A stretch of 52,974 nucleotides of DNA from an uncultured Agathobaculum sp. (GTDB taxonomy: Bacteria > Bacillota > Clostridia > Oscillospirales > Butyricicoccaceae): positions 1 to 52,974 of the forward strand of contig NZ_CALWJJ010000011.1 of assembly GCF_944380985.1 (NCBI RefSeq), in the 5' to 3' direction. This document shows positions 1 through 8,984 of the stretch, one piece after another; position 1 is the stretch's first letter; each line of letters opens with the position of its first letter. Made by a program: the position numbers and the translations under genes. The notes under the pieces are model-generated. The model was given only the letters and a program-made list of their open reading frames with translations, had not been told where the DNA came from and searched no databases.

Positions 1-213
1 TACCGCGCCGTAAAACAGGTTTAGCAGCTTGTGGGCGACGACATACAAGGCGGCACAATGATACTCCCGCGTTGAACGCCCTCAAAGCATTGCGCGGCGC
101 ACCCATCAGCATGGGCCGGGGTGAAACTCCCGTGAGGTTGCAGCTAACAACCGCCCGTTTCAGCCTTTCATTTTTAATCTTTTTGTTATCCCACGAAAGG
201 GGGATTTTACTTT
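1..213. other. Integrative-element DNA without a confident gene
   Basis: This stretch precedes the TnpW-like gene and belongs to the same integrative element. A short open frame from the window edge stops at 22-24 and could be the last codons of a truncated upstream gene, but seven residues cannot be identified. A longer frame over 72-257 overlaps the better supported 214-384 gene and resembles no family I know. The weak Shine-Dalgarno-like run at 196-203 probably serves the gene at 214. Confidence 0.35.
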
Positions 214-384
214 ATGGAACAAACAAAGCAAACAACAAAATCCCCGGTTGTGCGTGAATACAAAATCGGGGATATTACCTATATTGTCAAAGCCGTTGTT
301 AAAGACGGTGTAAAAGAGGACGCCGCGACAAAGGTACGCCGCTTAATCCAAAATGACTTAAACCGGGGAAAAAGCCCGGTATAA
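214..384 (+). CDS. TnpW-like transposon-encoded small protein
   Basis: This 56-residue protein has the look of the small proteins called TnpW in Firmicutes integrative elements: a core reading EYKIGDITYIVKAVV followed by a basic helix ending KVRRLIQNDL. Its biochemical role is not established. The AAAGGGGG run at 196-203 lies just upstream of the ATG. It is followed about 90 bp later by two recombinase genes, the arrangement expected at the integration-module end of a Tn4451/TnpX-type mobile element. The family assignment rests on recalled resemblance; the reading frame and ribosome site are directly visible. Confidence 0.7.
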   Translation: MEQTKQTTKSPVVREYKIGDITYIVKAVVKDGVKEDAATKVRRLIQNDLNRGKSPV

Positions 385-476
385 TGCCGAAAATGTAATC
401 CTATTGCAGACGGACGACGGGTTTTGTGGTATAATATATATAACCTGTTTGTCCGGCTGTCGGAATAGGAGGTAAC

Positions 477-875
477 ATGAAACAGTCGGATAAATTGACC
501 GCATACTATTTTCGTGCGGCGCAACAAATAGATACTTTGTACCTTGACAATCAAATGCAAAAACTTCTTTACCACGCAAGCCAAAACGGGATTACCACTT
601 TTGCGCTATATGTGGATAATGGTTATAGCGGTTTGAACTTTAACCGTCCCGCTTTTTCCCTCATGCAGCAGGATATGAAAAACGAGAGAATGGAAAAGAT
701 CGTTGTAACAGGTCTTGACCGCATTTCTCGAAACTTTTTAGATGTACTTACTTTTGCAGATTGCGCCGCTGGTAGGGGTGTTTCTCTTGAAGCAATCAAC
801 GGCGACCATGCTACGCTGGATTGGAGCAGACAGTTATATGCTGCACTTACCGCGAAAGGCGGTGAGCGCAAATGA
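477..875 (+). CDS. Resolvase-domain-only serine recombinase homologue lacking the catalytic Ser
   Basis: This 132-residue protein consists of one resolvase (serine recombinase) catalytic domain. The fold is shown by GYSGLNFNRPAF near residues 49-60 and LDRISRNFLDVL near residues 79-90, which match the same segments of the large recombinase that follows. The N-terminal active-site motif, normally Y-x-R-x-S, reads YYFRAAQQ (about residues 10-17), so the nucleophilic serine is replaced by alanine. It probably cannot cut DNA and may be a regulatory or accessory partner. AGGAGG lies 6 nt before the ATG. Its stop overlaps the start of the next gene (ATGA), implying translational coupling. Confidence 0.85.
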   Translation: MKQSDKLTAYYFRAAQQIDTLYLDNQMQKLLYHASQNGITTFALYVDNGYSGLNFNRPAFSLMQQDMKNERMEKIVVTGLDRISRNFLDVLTFADCAAGRGVSLEAINGDHATLDWSRQLYAALTAKGGERK

Positions 876-2641
876 CAAAGACATTTTCTTTTCAGCAGAT
901 TGCTGTCCCCAAAGTGTTAAGCGAAGAAGTCCGCGAAGCCATTTCAAATAATGTTTTGCAATTCTATGTGCGCGATCAGCAGCAGGAAGCACAGGACGAG
1001 GGCATAACGGCTTTATATGAACGCCTTTCACAAGAGGACAAATTAGAGGGTGAGAGCAACAGTATTGCCAACCAAAAGAAGATTTTAGAACGGTACTGCC
1101 GGGAGCATGGAATTACCGCTTATCGACATTATGACGAGGACGACGGATATTCCGGTACAAACTTCAACCGTCCCGGATTTCAACGTATGCTTGCCGATAT
1201 AAAAGCTGGAAAAATCAAGCGCGTTATCGTCAAAGATATGTCCCGTTTCGGGCGTGATTATCTGCAAGTCGGTTTCTACACCGATATGCTGTTCCCCGAT
1301 TTTGGCGTGCATTTTATCGCGGTCAATGACGGAGTTGACAGTACGCGGGGCGAAAATGAGTTTACCGCAATCCGCAACGTGTTCAACGAAATGTATGCCC
1401 GCGACACTTCAAAGAAGATACGCGCTACTTGGCAATCAAAGGGAAAATCCGGCGAACACCTTACTACAATCCCGCCTTATGGCTATATGAAAGACCCCAA
1501 CAACAAAAAGAAGTGGATTATTGACGAGGAAGCCGCAGCAGTTGTGCAGCAGATTTTCGCATTGTGCGTTTCCGGCATGGGGCCGACACAAATATGCCAT
1601 TGGTTAGAGAAAAGCGAAATCCTCAACCCTACTTTCTATTGGCTGTCAAAGGGCATAAAGGTAACAAACAAGCCGAAGCCGGGGGCAAACCCGTACAAGT
1701 GGACGAATGAAACGGTTTCCCGTATGCTTGAAAAGATAGAGTATTTAGGGCATACCGTAAACTTCAAGACCCGCAAGCAATCCTACAAGAGCAAAAAGAA
1801 GTTGTGGAACGACCCGTCCGAATGGGTGATCTTTGAGAACACGCAGCCGCCGATTGTAGAGGAAAGTGTATTCCTCATTGTGCAGAACATACGCAAATCC
1901 CGCCGCCGCCCCACCAAAATGGGCGATATGGGTATTTTCTCCGGGCTGCTTTATTGTGCAGAGTGCGGCGGTAAAATGTATCAATGCCGAGCAACGAACT
2001 TCACCGAAGAACAGAAATATTTTATCTGTTCAACCTATCGGAAAGGCAAAGACTTGTGTACGACCCATTCAATCAAAAATGTTGTTCTGTATGAAATCGT
2101 CTTGAAAAATCTACGGGAAGCAATCGACTATGTAACAGAGTATGAAGCCGAGTTTGTGCAGGAAGCAGCAGACAGCCGTTTGCGAGAGCGCGACGTTGAG
2201 TTTTCCCGCAAGCGCGAAACACTTTCCAAAGCCGAAAGCCGTATTGCCGAGTTGGATAATCTGTTTAAGCATTTATATGAGGACAATGTAACCGGGAAAT
2301 TGTCTGACGAACGGTTTATCAAAATGTCCCATGATTACGAATTGGAGCAGAGCAATCTAAAAGCTATGGCAGAAGTGCTACGGGAAGAAATCAAGCAGCA
2401 GGAAAAACAAAAGACCAACGTTAAAGCGTTTATCAGCGCGGTAAAGAAGTACACCGATATGCAGCAGCTTGACGCTGCTATGCTACGAGAGTTTATAGAC
2501 CGTATCGAAGTTTCCCATACCGATAAAAAATCCAAGACAAGGGAAATCACGATTGTTTACAACTTCATCGGTGCATTTGATTTTGGACGGGCGAAAGAAA
2601 AAGCCCAAAATACAACGGAAAAACAGCAAAGAACGGCATAG
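872..2641 (+). CDS. Large serine recombinase, TnpX/TndX type
   Basis: This 589-residue recombinase catalyses excision and insertion of the integrative element. The resolvase domain begins around residue 45 with ALYERLSQED (Y-x-R-x-S intact), followed by DGYSGTNFNRPGF and VKDMSRFGRDYL. A recombinase domain follows (about 190-330). A zinc-ribbon with CAECGGKMYQC and a second Cys cluster sits near 365-400, and a long charged coiled coil spans about 420-510. Length and order fit TnpX/TndX proteins of Tn4451/Tn5397-type elements. It overlaps the preceding gene by 4 nt. Its base composition is more AT-rich than the host genes downstream, consistent with transfer. The element end should lie just past its stop. 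Confidence 0.93.
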   Translation: MTKTFSFQQIAVPKVLSEEVREAISNNVLQFYVRDQQQEAQDEGITALYERLSQEDKLEGESNSIANQKKILERYCREHGITAYRHYDEDDGYSGTNFNRPGFQRMLADIKAGKIKRVIVKDMSRFGRDYLQVGFYTDMLFPDFGVHFIAVNDGVDSTRGENEFTAIRNVFNEMYARDTSKKIRATWQSKGKSGEHLTTIPPYGYMKDPNNKKKWIIDEEAAAVVQQIFALCVSGMGPTQICHWLEKSEILNPTFYWLSKGIKVTNKPKPGANPYKWTNETVSRMLEKIEYLGHTVNFKTRKQSYKSKKKLWNDPSEWVIFENTQPPIVEESVFLIVQNIRKSRRRPTKMGDMGIFSGLLYCAECGGKMYQCRATNFTEEQKYFICSTYRKGKDLCTTHSIKNVVLYEIVLKNLREAIDYVTEYEAEFVQEAADSRLRERDVEFSRKRETLSKAESRIAELDNLFKHLYEDNVTGKLSDERFIKMSHDYELEQSNLKAMAEVLREEIKQQEKQKTNVKAFISAVKKYTDMQQLDAAMLREFIDRIEVSHTDKKSKTREITIVYNFIGAFDFGRAKEKAQNTTEKQQRTA

Positions 2642-2685
2642 CCGTTTGGCTACACCGTTCCTTGCTAAAATGTTTTCTTAATTCA

Positions 2686-2707
2686 CCGCCCCATTGGGCG
2701 GCCCTTT
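2686..2707 (+). terminator. Intrinsic terminator after the large recombinase
   Basis: A perfect 6-bp stem CCGCCC/GGGCGG (2686-2691 and 2696-2701) with a CATT loop is followed by CCCTTTTT. It lies 45 bp after the recombinase stop and 24 bp before the end of the convergent ECF gene, so the boundary of the mobile element should be close by. Confidence 0.7.
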
Positions 2708-2730
2708 TTGTCTGGCTATAGCGACGCATA

Positions 2731-3285
2731 TCATATATTGATGCGCCCCGTCTCCTTGCTCGCGTGGCGCAGCACAGGTAGCAGCACCGCGCACACAACG
2801 ATGCCCGCCAGCCCCTGCACCATGTTAAACGGCACGCCCGCCAGCACGGCAGCAGCCGCCGCACCTGCCGTACTGCCTGCCATAACCTGCATGCCAGCTT
2901 CATAAATATAGTAGCCCGCTACCATCACGATTTCCGCGGGAATACCTGCAAGCGCGACACGTAACCCCGTGTTCCGCGCCGTGCGCCCGGCCATGCGGTG
3001 ATACAACCAGCCGGCTACCAGCGCGGTCAGCGCCTTGATGACAAGCGTACCCGGCAGATAGGCGACCGCGCCTGCAAACAGATCAGCCAGCATCGAGCCG
3101 ATACCCGCCGCTGCCGCGCCCATCCCCGGCCCGAGCAAAATACCGCACAACAATACCATGCCATCTCCCAGATGGATATAGCCGGACGCCATCGGGCTTG
3201 GAATGCGGATTATCATGGTCGCTACCGTTGTCAGCGCCGCCAGGAGCGCGGTCAGTATAATTGCCTTTGTCGTTTTGCCTGTCAT
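2731..3285 (-). CDS. ECF transporter S component, riboflavin-type (PF07155-like)
   Basis: This roughly 184-residue protein has about six hydrophobic segments and the signature GYIHLGDGMVLLCGILLGP near the first third, followed by IGSMLADLFAGAVAYLPGTL and a lysine-containing VIKAL segment. These are features of the COG4720/PF07155 substrate-binding subunits of energy-coupling-factor transporters, which bind a vitamin and rely on shared EcfAA'T subunits encoded elsewhere. The exact substrate cannot be read from the sequence. GTG at 3288 and ATG at 3285 are adjacent; I chose ATG, with AGAAGG upstream. The gene ends close to the integrative element, and its C-terminus appears intact. Confidence 0.8.
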   Translation of the reverse strand: MTGKTTKAIILTALLAALTTVATMIIRIPSPMASGYIHLGDGMVLLCGILLGPGMGAAAAGIGSMLADLFAGAVAYLPGTLVIKALTALVAGWLYHRMAGRTARNTGLRVALAGIPAEIVMVAGYYIYEAGMQVMAGSTAGAAAAAVLAGVPFNMVQGLAGIVVCAVLLPVLRHASKETGRINI

Positions 3286-3389
3286 CACAATACACCTTCT
3301 CTGATTTTTCGCTGCTGCCAGTATAACGCACTATTGGCATTTTAAAAAGTATCAGTTTTTGTATTTTTTATAATGCCAGTTTGACCAAA

Positions 3390-3417
3390 AAAACAGCCCG
3401 CAGCTGCGGGCTGTTTT
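3390..3417 (-). terminator. Intrinsic terminator of but
   Basis: A perfect 14-bp inverted repeat, AAAACAGCCCGCAG followed directly by its complement, is flanked on the minus-strand 3' side by a T-run. It sits 12 bp beyond the stop of the CoA-transferase gene. Confidence 0.9.
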
Positions 3418-3428
3418 AAAAATGCGGT

Positions 3429-4769
3429 TTACCGCTTGTTGCTGCGCTTCCAGATGCTCATCTTCTCAGCATCGGCAATCAGCTGCTCGCGGAAATCCGG
3501 GTGCGCGATTGAGATAAGCGCCTCGGCGCGCTCCCACGCGGTCTTGCCCTTGAGGTTGATCATGCCGTACTCGGTGACGATGTACTGCACCGTCGAGCGC
3601 GGGTCTGTGACAATCGAGCCTTCGGTCAGTGTCGGACGGATGCGCGAGCCGATCGACCCGTCCTTCTGCTTGAACGTGGAGGACAGGCAAATAAAGCTCT
3701 TGCCGCCTTTGGATAGGTACGCACCCATGACGAAGTCGAGCTGGCCGCCTGTACCCGAGATCTGCTTGGTGCCTGCGGACTCGGCGTTGATCTGGCCGTA
3801 CAGGTCGATGTCCACCGCATTGTTGATCGAGATAAAGTTATCAAGTTGGGCGATTACGCGCACATCATTTGTATAATCAACCGGCACAGAAGCACACTGC
3901 GGGTTGTCATTAATGTAATCATAAAGCTTTTTCGTGCCCGCACCGAACGCATATGTCTGACGGCCGCGATCAATGCCCTTGTGGCGGCCGGTGATCTTGC
4001 CGGCGTTGGCAATGTCAACAAACGCGTCCACGTACATCTCGGTGTGCACGCCGAGATCTTTAAGATCGGAGTCTGCAATCAGCGCGCCGACCGTGTTCGG
4101 CATGCCGCCGATGCCCAGCTGTAGGCAGGCGCCGTTCGGAATCTCGGGAACGATCAATTCGGCCACCTTGCGGTCGATGTCGGTAGCCGGAACCGAACCC
4201 ATTTCCGCAATCGGCGGGTTGTCGCCCTGGACGATCATATCTACTTCAGAGATATGAACGCAGTCCTCCATGCCGCCCAGGCAGCGCGGCATGTTCTCGT
4301 TTACCTCGACGATGATCTTGTCAGCCACCTCGCATACCGCGCGCAAGTGGGATGCCTGCGGGCCAAAGCTGAAGTAGCCGTGGCTGTCCATCGGCGCAAC
4401 AACCATCATCGCCACATCCACATGGCCGATATTTTCACGATAGAAACGCGGCAGCTCAGAATAGCGCATGGACGAATAGAATCCCGCACCGGTCGCGACA
4501 AACTTGCGCTCGATGCCCGTCATATGCCAGGAGTTCCACGTCATGTGCGCCGCAGGGTCCTCGATCTGATAGATCGCAGGTGCACGCAGCAGCACGCCGC
4601 CGCGGAAATTGACATCATATAAATCCGGTAACCGCTTGGCCAGCGCACGGTCGAGCGCGTCAGGCGTGCCGACGCACCAGCCGTAATCCACCCAGTCGCC
4701 CGACTTGACGACCTTGACGGCCTCGTCCGCCGTCGTCAGTTTTTGCTGATACATTGCTGCAAAGTCCAT
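3429..4769 (-). CDS. but: Butyryl-CoA:acetate CoA-transferase
   Basis: This 446-residue family-I CoA-transferase moves CoA from butyryl-CoA to acetate, releasing butyrate and acetyl-CoA, the last step of butyrate formation in many gut Clostridia. It carries the motifs on which But-specific PCR primers are based, TWNSWHM (residues 77-83) and AFVDIANAG (about 249-257). HTEMYVDAF contains the probable catalytic Glu244, and GTGGQLDF forms a glycine-rich loop. The start is decided by the ribosome site: GGGAGG lies 10 nt before ATG 4769, whereas the upstream ATGs (4799, 4778) are in or before it. A related 4-hydroxybutyrate CoA-transferase role is possible but less likely. Confidence 0.9.
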   Translation of the reverse strand: MDFAAMYQQKLTTADEAVKVVKSGDWVDYGWCVGTPDALDRALAKRLPDLYDVNFRGGVLLRAPAIYQIEDPAAHMTWNSWHMTGIERKFVATGAGFYSSMRYSELPRFYRENIGHVDVAMMVVAPMDSHGYFSFGPQASHLRAVCEVADKIIVEVNENMPRCLGGMEDCVHISEVDMIVQGDNPPIAEMGSVPATDIDRKVAELIVPEIPNGACLQLGIGGMPNTVGALIADSDLKDLGVHTEMYVDAFVDIANAGKITGRHKGIDRGRQTYAFGAGTKKLYDYINDNPQCASVPVDYTNDVRVIAQLDNFISINNAVDIDLYGQINAESAGTKQISGTGGQLDFVMGAYLSKGGKSFICLSSTFKQKDGSIGSRIRPTLTEGSIVTDPRSTVQYIVTEYGMINLKGKTAWERAEALISIAHPDFREQLIADAEKMSIWKRSNKR

Positions 4770-4948
4770 CTTGTCCATACCTCCCAAATTTTTATTCACT
4801 CATTCGGTTTATTTGTTGATATTGCATTGCTATTATACTATACCCTATTGCCTGTGGTCAAGTAATATACACCTAAATAGTTTAATTTTTCATAAAAAGC
4901 TAAAAAGTTCCCCAAAACGCTCTCAACAGTTTTTCCGAAAAGTTTTTC

Positions 4949-4976
4949 TTGATTTTCTCGAATGAAGTGATACAAT
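4949..4976 (+). promoter_or_regulatory. Sigma-A-type promoter of the ABC importer
   Basis: TTGATT (4949-4954) and TACAAT (4971-4976) are 16 bp apart, and transcription would start about 50 bp before the substrate-binding protein gene. The 266-bp gap between but and this gene is AT-rich and must also hold the divergent but promoter, which I could not place. Confidence 0.6.
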
Positions 4977-5035
4977 GGTAAATAGCTTTTGCAGTATAGA
5001 AAAAACGATCTGAAAATACAGGAGGATACTTCGTT

Positions 5036-5869
5036 ATGAAGACCAAAAAGTTTTTGGCGCTGCTACTGGCCGGTCTGGTGGGCGTTTCTATGCTAACTGG
5101 CTGCGGCCAGACCGCTGGCAACAATAATGAAACCGCCGAGAGCGATCTTGCCTATGTACAGGACAAGGGCACGCTGGTCATTGGCATCACGGATTTTGCG
5201 CCGATGGATTATCGCGATGAAAACGGCGAGTGGATCGGCTTTGACGCCGACATGGCCAGGGCGTTTGCCGAAAACATCGGCGTACAAGCCGAGTTTATCG
5301 AGATTAACTGGGATAATAAGATCATGGAGCTTAACTCACAGGCAATCGACGCGGTTTGGAACGGCATGACGCTGACCGACGAGGTCACCAGCAGCATGAG
5401 CTGCTCGGCTCCCTACTGCATCAACGCGCAGGTCGTCGTCGTTCCGGCGGACGTTGCTGGCCAGTACCAGGATGCGGCCTCTCTTTCCGCGCTAAACTTT
5501 GCCGTTGAGTCCGGCTCCGCCGGCGAGGATGCCGCCCAGGCGCTCGGTCTTAATTACACAGCCGTACAGTCGCAGGCCTACGCGCTGATGGAGGTTGCCT
5601 CGGGCGCGTCTGACGCCTGCGTTATCGACCTGTTGATGGCGGGCGCGATGATCGGCGAGGGCACAAGTTACCCAGACCTTACTTACACAGTCAATTTGAA
5701 TGAAGCAAGCGGCTCCGAGTCCGAATATTACGGCGTGGGCTTCCGCCAAGGCTCCGACCTGACCGATGCATTCAATGAGTTTTATGCCGCCGCTTATGCC
5801 GACGGCACGGTTGAAGCGCTCGCTCGCACCTATGGCGTACAGGAGTCCATCGTCGCTCCGGCAGAATAA
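5036..5869 (+). CDS. Amino-acid ABC transporter substrate-binding lipoprotein
   Basis: This 277-residue extracellular receptor captures a polar amino acid and passes it to the membrane permease. A lipoprotein signal peptide ends in LTGC, with the lipidated Cys at residue 23. The mature part is a type-II periplasmic-binding fold (SBP_bac_3 family), with GTLVIGITDFAPMDY, GFDADMARAFAENIG and the late YYGVGFR segment typical of glutamine/cystine/arginine-type binding proteins. AGGAGG sits 9 nt before the ATG. A strong hairpin separates it from the permease gene, so the receptor is probably made in excess. The ligand cannot be predicted; an amino acid feeding the nearby fermentation genes is only a guess. 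Confidence 0.92.
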   Translation: MKTKKFLALLLAGLVGVSMLTGCGQTAGNNNETAESDLAYVQDKGTLVIGITDFAPMDYRDENGEWIGFDADMARAFAENIGVQAEFIEINWDNKIMELNSQAIDAVWNGMTLTDEVTSSMSCSAPYCINAQVVVVPADVAGQYQDAASLSALNFAVESGSAGEDAAQALGLNYTAVQSQAYALMEVASGASDACVIDLLMAGAMIGEGTSYPDLTYTVNLNEASGSESEYYGVGFRQGSDLTDAFNEFYAAAYADGTVEALARTYGVQESIVAPAE

Positions 5870-5890
5870 CCGACCATTTAACATCCCGGG

Positions 5891-5922
5891 CAGAGGGCGT
5901 TTGCAGACGCCCTCTGTTTTTG
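5891..5922 (+). terminator. Terminator or attenuator between binding protein and permease
   Basis: CAGAGGGCGT and ACGCCCTCTG form a perfect 10-bp stem with loop TTGCAG, followed by TTTTT. Placed inside the transporter operon, it probably reduces expression of permease and ATPase relative to the binding protein. Confidence 0.88.
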
Positions 5923-5948
5923 GGCTATATTGAAGAGAGGTATTCCTT

Positions 5949-6608
5949 ATGTCCGCATCAACCGCTACGCTGTCCTCAGTGACGTTGACCCTGCTTGAAG
6001 GCTTTGGCACCACCGCGCAGCTGTTTGTATTAACACTGGTGTTTGCGCTGCCGCTCGGCCTGTTGCTCAGCTTCGGCTCAATGAGCCGCTTTATGCCGCT
6101 GCGCGCGGCGGTCAAAACCGTGGTCTGGGTCATCCGCGGCACGCCGCTTATGTTGCAGATCCTGGTGATTTTTTTCGGGCCCAGGCTGTTGTGGGGCTTT
6201 GACCTGCTATCCCGCTTTGTCGCCGCGCTGATCGCATTTGTTATCAACTACGCCTGCTACTTTTCTGAAATTTTCCGTGGCGGCATTCAGTCCGTTCCGC
6301 GTGGCCAGTATGAGGCCGGCCAGGTGCTCGGCATGACCCGCAGCCAGATTTTTTTCCGGGTTACGCTGATGCAGGTCATCAAGCGCGTCATCCCGCCCAT
6401 GGGCAATGAATTTATCAATCTGGTCAAAGACACAGCCCTCGCCCGCACCATTGCGGTATACGAGGTGCTCTGGATGGGCGAATCCTATATTAAGAGCGCC
6501 GGCCTGATATGGCCGATGTTCTACACCGCGGTATTCTATTTGGTATTTAACGGCATCCTTGTGCTGCTGTTCGGCTGGTTGGAAAAGAAACTCGATTATT
6601 TCCGGTAA
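5949..6608 (+). CDS. Amino-acid ABC transporter permease
   Basis: This 219-residue His/Glu/Gln/Arg/opine-family permease has about five transmembrane helices. The cytoplasmic EAA loop, which contacts the ATPase, reads EAGQVLGMTRSQIFFRV (about residues 122-138). The segment VIRGTPLMLQILVIFF is typical of the family. It is preceded by GAAGAGAGG and followed after 12 bp by the ATPase gene, forming one operon with the binding protein at 5036. As usual for homodimeric importers, a single permease gene is present. Confidence 0.93.
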   Translation: MSASTATLSSVTLTLLEGFGTTAQLFVLTLVFALPLGLLLSFGSMSRFMPLRAAVKTVVWVIRGTPLMLQILVIFFGPRLLWGFDLLSRFVAALIAFVINYACYFSEIFRGGIQSVPRGQYEAGQVLGMTRSQIFFRVTLMQVIKRVIPPMGNEFINLVKDTALARTIAVYEVLWMGESYIKSAGLIWPMFYTAVFYLVFNGILVLLFGWLEKKLDYFR

Positions 6609-6620
6609 GGAGGCGCCGCT

Positions 6621-7409
6621 ATGCCTATTCTTGAAGTCAACCATATTAGCAAAAACTTCGGCCCGACCCGCGTACTCACCGACATCAGCTTTTCGCTCGA
6701 GCGTGGCAAAGCGCTTGCGATCATCGGTTCCTCCGGCTCAGGCAAAACAACGCTTTTGCGCTGCCTCAACTTCCTTGAAACGCCGAACGACGGCCAGATC
6801 ATTGTAAACGGCAAAACGCTGTTCGACGCGGCCGACCACGCCGCCAAAAGCGACGCCGAGATCCGCAAGCGCCGCCTGCACTTTGGCATGGTGTTCCAGT
6901 CGTTTAACCTGTTCCCACAGTATACTGCGCTGGAAAACGTTATGCTTGCAAGCCTGCTGCTTGCCAAGGAGCGGCCTGATTACAAGCAGAACCGGCGCGA
7001 GATCCACGAGGAGATCGAGCATCAGGCCATCGACCTGCTCAGCCGCATGAGCCTAGAAGGCCGCATGAGTCATTATCCACACCAGCTCTCGGGCGGCCAG
7101 CAGCAGCGCGTCGCCATCGCCCGTGCGCTCGCCCTGCACCCGGACATCCTGTGCTTTGACGAGCCGACTTCCGCGCTCGACCCCGAGCTGACCGGCGAGG
7201 TGCTGCGTGTCATCCGCTCGCTTGCCGAGCAACGTACCACGATGATTATCGTCACACATGAGATGGCCTTTGCCCGCGATGTAGCCGACCACATCCTGTT
7301 TATGGACGGCGGCGTAATCGTCGAGCAGGGCACGCCTGAGGCGCTGTTTGAAAACACCCAGAACGAACGCACCCGTGCATTTCTGCATCGGTTTTCACAA
7401 AACAGCTAA
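6621..7409 (+). CDS. Amino-acid ABC transporter ATP-binding protein
   Basis: This 262-residue ATPase powers the importer. Walker A is GSSGSGKTT (about residues 36-44). Next come the Q-loop VFQSFNLFPQYTALENV, the signature [15 protein letters not shown], Walker B ILCFDEPTSALDP and the switch histidine in IVTHEM. It is slightly longer than the usual 240 residues because of an insertion around KQNRREIHEEIEHQ. It is the last gene of the three-gene transport operon and ends about 80 bp before a terminator. Confidence 0.95.
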   Translation: MPILEVNHISKNFGPTRVLTDISFSLERGKALAIIGSSGSGKTTLLRCLNFLETPNDGQIIVNGKTLFDAADHAAKSDAEIRKRRLHFGMVFQSFNLFPQYTALENVMLASLLLAKERPDYKQNRREIHEEIEHQAIDLLSRMSLEGRMSHYPHQLSGGQQQRVAIARALALHPDILCFDEPTSALDPELTGEVLRVIRSLAEQRTTMIIVTHEMAFARDVADHILFMDGGVIVEQGTPEALFENTQNERTRAFLHRFSQNS

Positions 7410-7488
7410 AAAGGTGAGATTGCATCCAAAACTTTTCAGCATTTTCCACGAATCGCCCATTTACAAAACCATATGGATACGATAAAAT

Positions 7489-7517
7489 AGTTCCGGACTT
7501 CCAGACGGAGCTTTTTT
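7489..7517 (+). terminator. Terminator of the ABC importer operon
   Basis: AGTTCCG (7489-7495) pairs with CGGAGCT (7506-7512), including one G-U pair, around a 10-nt loop and is followed by a run of T. Confidence 0.75.
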
Positions 7518-7576
7518 ATCGTCTTTTTGTACAGGAATGCTTGGTTATTTTTTGGTTATTTTTTTGGCCATTTGTG

Positions 7577-7605
7577 TTGAAGTTATGGCGTAAGTTTGCT
7601 ACAAT
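7577..7605 (+). promoter_or_regulatory. Promoter of 4-hydroxybutyrate dehydrogenase
   Basis: TTGAAG and TACAAT are separated by 17 bp. The start point would lie about 80 bp before the gene, leaving a short leader. Confidence 0.65.
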
Positions 7606-7690
7606 AGAATAGCAGGGTCATCATGCCCTGACAACTGCATAAAAAGCCGGCATGGCCTTTTATAAAAATTTAGAATGGAGATGTTCAATT

Positions 7691-8872
7691 ATGGCTATGG
7701 ATGCTTTCAGCGCCTCGCTGATGCAAGACAAGAGGGAGATCATCATCGCTCCGACAATCTACAAATTTGCTAATTTTGCTGATTTTGCAGCGGAATTCAA
7801 ACTCGGTGAGCGCGACGTTGTACTGACCAACGAATTCATCTACAAGCCCTTTATGGAAGAGCTTGGCCTGAAGAGCAAATTTGTTTTTCAAGAGAAGTTC
7901 GGCGCCGGCGAACCCTCCGAGGCCATGATAGAGACCATGTATGAAGCCATCCCGTACGACTCCTATGACCGCGTTGTTGCCGTCGGCGGCGGCGCGATCA
8001 TGGACCTGTGCAAGCTGCTTGGCTGCAAGCGTCCGTCCTCTGTACATGAGATGTACTTCAAGCGCGAGCCTGTCGTACATGAAAAAGAGGTTATCGCCAT
8101 CCCGACCACCTGCGGCACCGGCTCAGAGGTCACCAACATCTCGGTTGCTATCGTTAAAGACGAGAAGGACGGCAAACTGACCGGCGGCGAGACCAAGCTT
8201 GGCCTGGTGTCTGACGACATTATCCCGAACAAGGTCTGCCTTGTGCCCGACCTGCTCAAGACCCTGCCATATAAGCCGTTCGCGGCCTCCGCGATCGACG
8301 CGCTCATCCACGCGACCGAGTCGTTCCTGTCTCCGCACCGCAAGACCACAACCTCTGAGATGTACTCGGTCAAGGCAGCCGAGATGATCCTCGAGGGCTT
8401 CCGCCGCATCGCGCTTGAAGGCCCGGATGCGCGCATGGATTACCTGGGCGAATTCGTTACTGCCTCGCTGTTTGCCGGCATCGCGTTTCTCAAAGCTGGC
8501 TGCGCAACTGTGCACGGCATGTCCTTCCCGCTCGGCGGCACCTACCATGTGCCGCACGGCGAGTCCAACTACGCCCTGTTCGGCAAGATCCTCGAGCTGT
8601 ATGACGAGTATGAGCCGAATGGCGAGCTTGGCAAGTTCAAGGAGCTTGTCGCTCGCTGCCTCGGCTGCTCTAAGGAGGATGCGCTGCGCACGCTGAATGT
8701 CACCCTTGAGAAAGTCCTGCCGCTCAAGCCGCTGCACGAGTACGGTTTTAAGGAAGAGGACATCAAGAGCTTCCCGCTTTCGGTGGAGGCAAACCAGCAG
8801 CGTCTGATCACCAACTCCTACCGTCCGTGGAGCAACGAGCTGAGCGAGCGCGTATATCGCGAGTGCTTCTGA
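7691..8872 (+). CDS. 4-hydroxybutyrate dehydrogenase (iron-dependent alcohol dehydrogenase family)
   Basis: This 393-residue enzyme would interconvert succinate semialdehyde and 4-hydroxybutyrate with NAD(H). Visible family features are the nucleotide-binding VAVGGGAIMDLCK, the loop IPTTCGTGSEVTNIS, and the metal ligands in SAIDALIHATESF, ATVHGMSFPLGG and HVPHGESNY. The 4-hydroxybutyrate assignment comes from family resemblance and from the 4-hydroxybutyryl-CoA dehydratase gene next door. An ATG at 7652 in the same frame has no ribosome site; TGGAGATG precedes ATG 7691. It has its own promoter and terminator. Confidence 0.85.
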   Translation: MAMDAFSASLMQDKREIIIAPTIYKFANFADFAAEFKLGERDVVLTNEFIYKPFMEELGLKSKFVFQEKFGAGEPSEAMIETMYEAIPYDSYDRVVAVGGGAIMDLCKLLGCKRPSSVHEMYFKREPVVHEKEVIAIPTTCGTGSEVTNISVAIVKDEKDGKLTGGETKLGLVSDDIIPNKVCLVPDLLKTLPYKPFAASAIDALIHATESFLSPHRKTTTSEMYSVKAAEMILEGFRRIALEGPDARMDYLGEFVTASLFAGIAFLKAGCATVHGMSFPLGGTYHVPHGESNYALFGKILELYDEYEPNGELGKFKELVARCLGCSKEDALRTLNVTLEKVLPLKPLHEYGFKEEDIKSFPLSVEANQQRLITNSYRPWSNELSERVYRECF

Positions 8873-8896
8873 TTTTCTGTAAGCGTTTCGCCTGAT

Positions 8897-8932
8897 CAGG
8901 GCGGAGAACCCCGCGTTCCCCGCCCTGTTTTT
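8897..8932 (+). terminator. Terminator after 4-hydroxybutyrate dehydrogenase
   Basis: CAGGGCGG (8897-8904) and CCGCCCTG (8920-8927) form a perfect stem around a 15-nt loop, followed by TTTTT. It could also act as an attenuator before abfD. Confidence 0.88.
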
Positions 8933-8984
8933 CTAAAGCGAAACCATCCACCTGCTTTAAAAAGAGAAAGGATACTTGATCACT

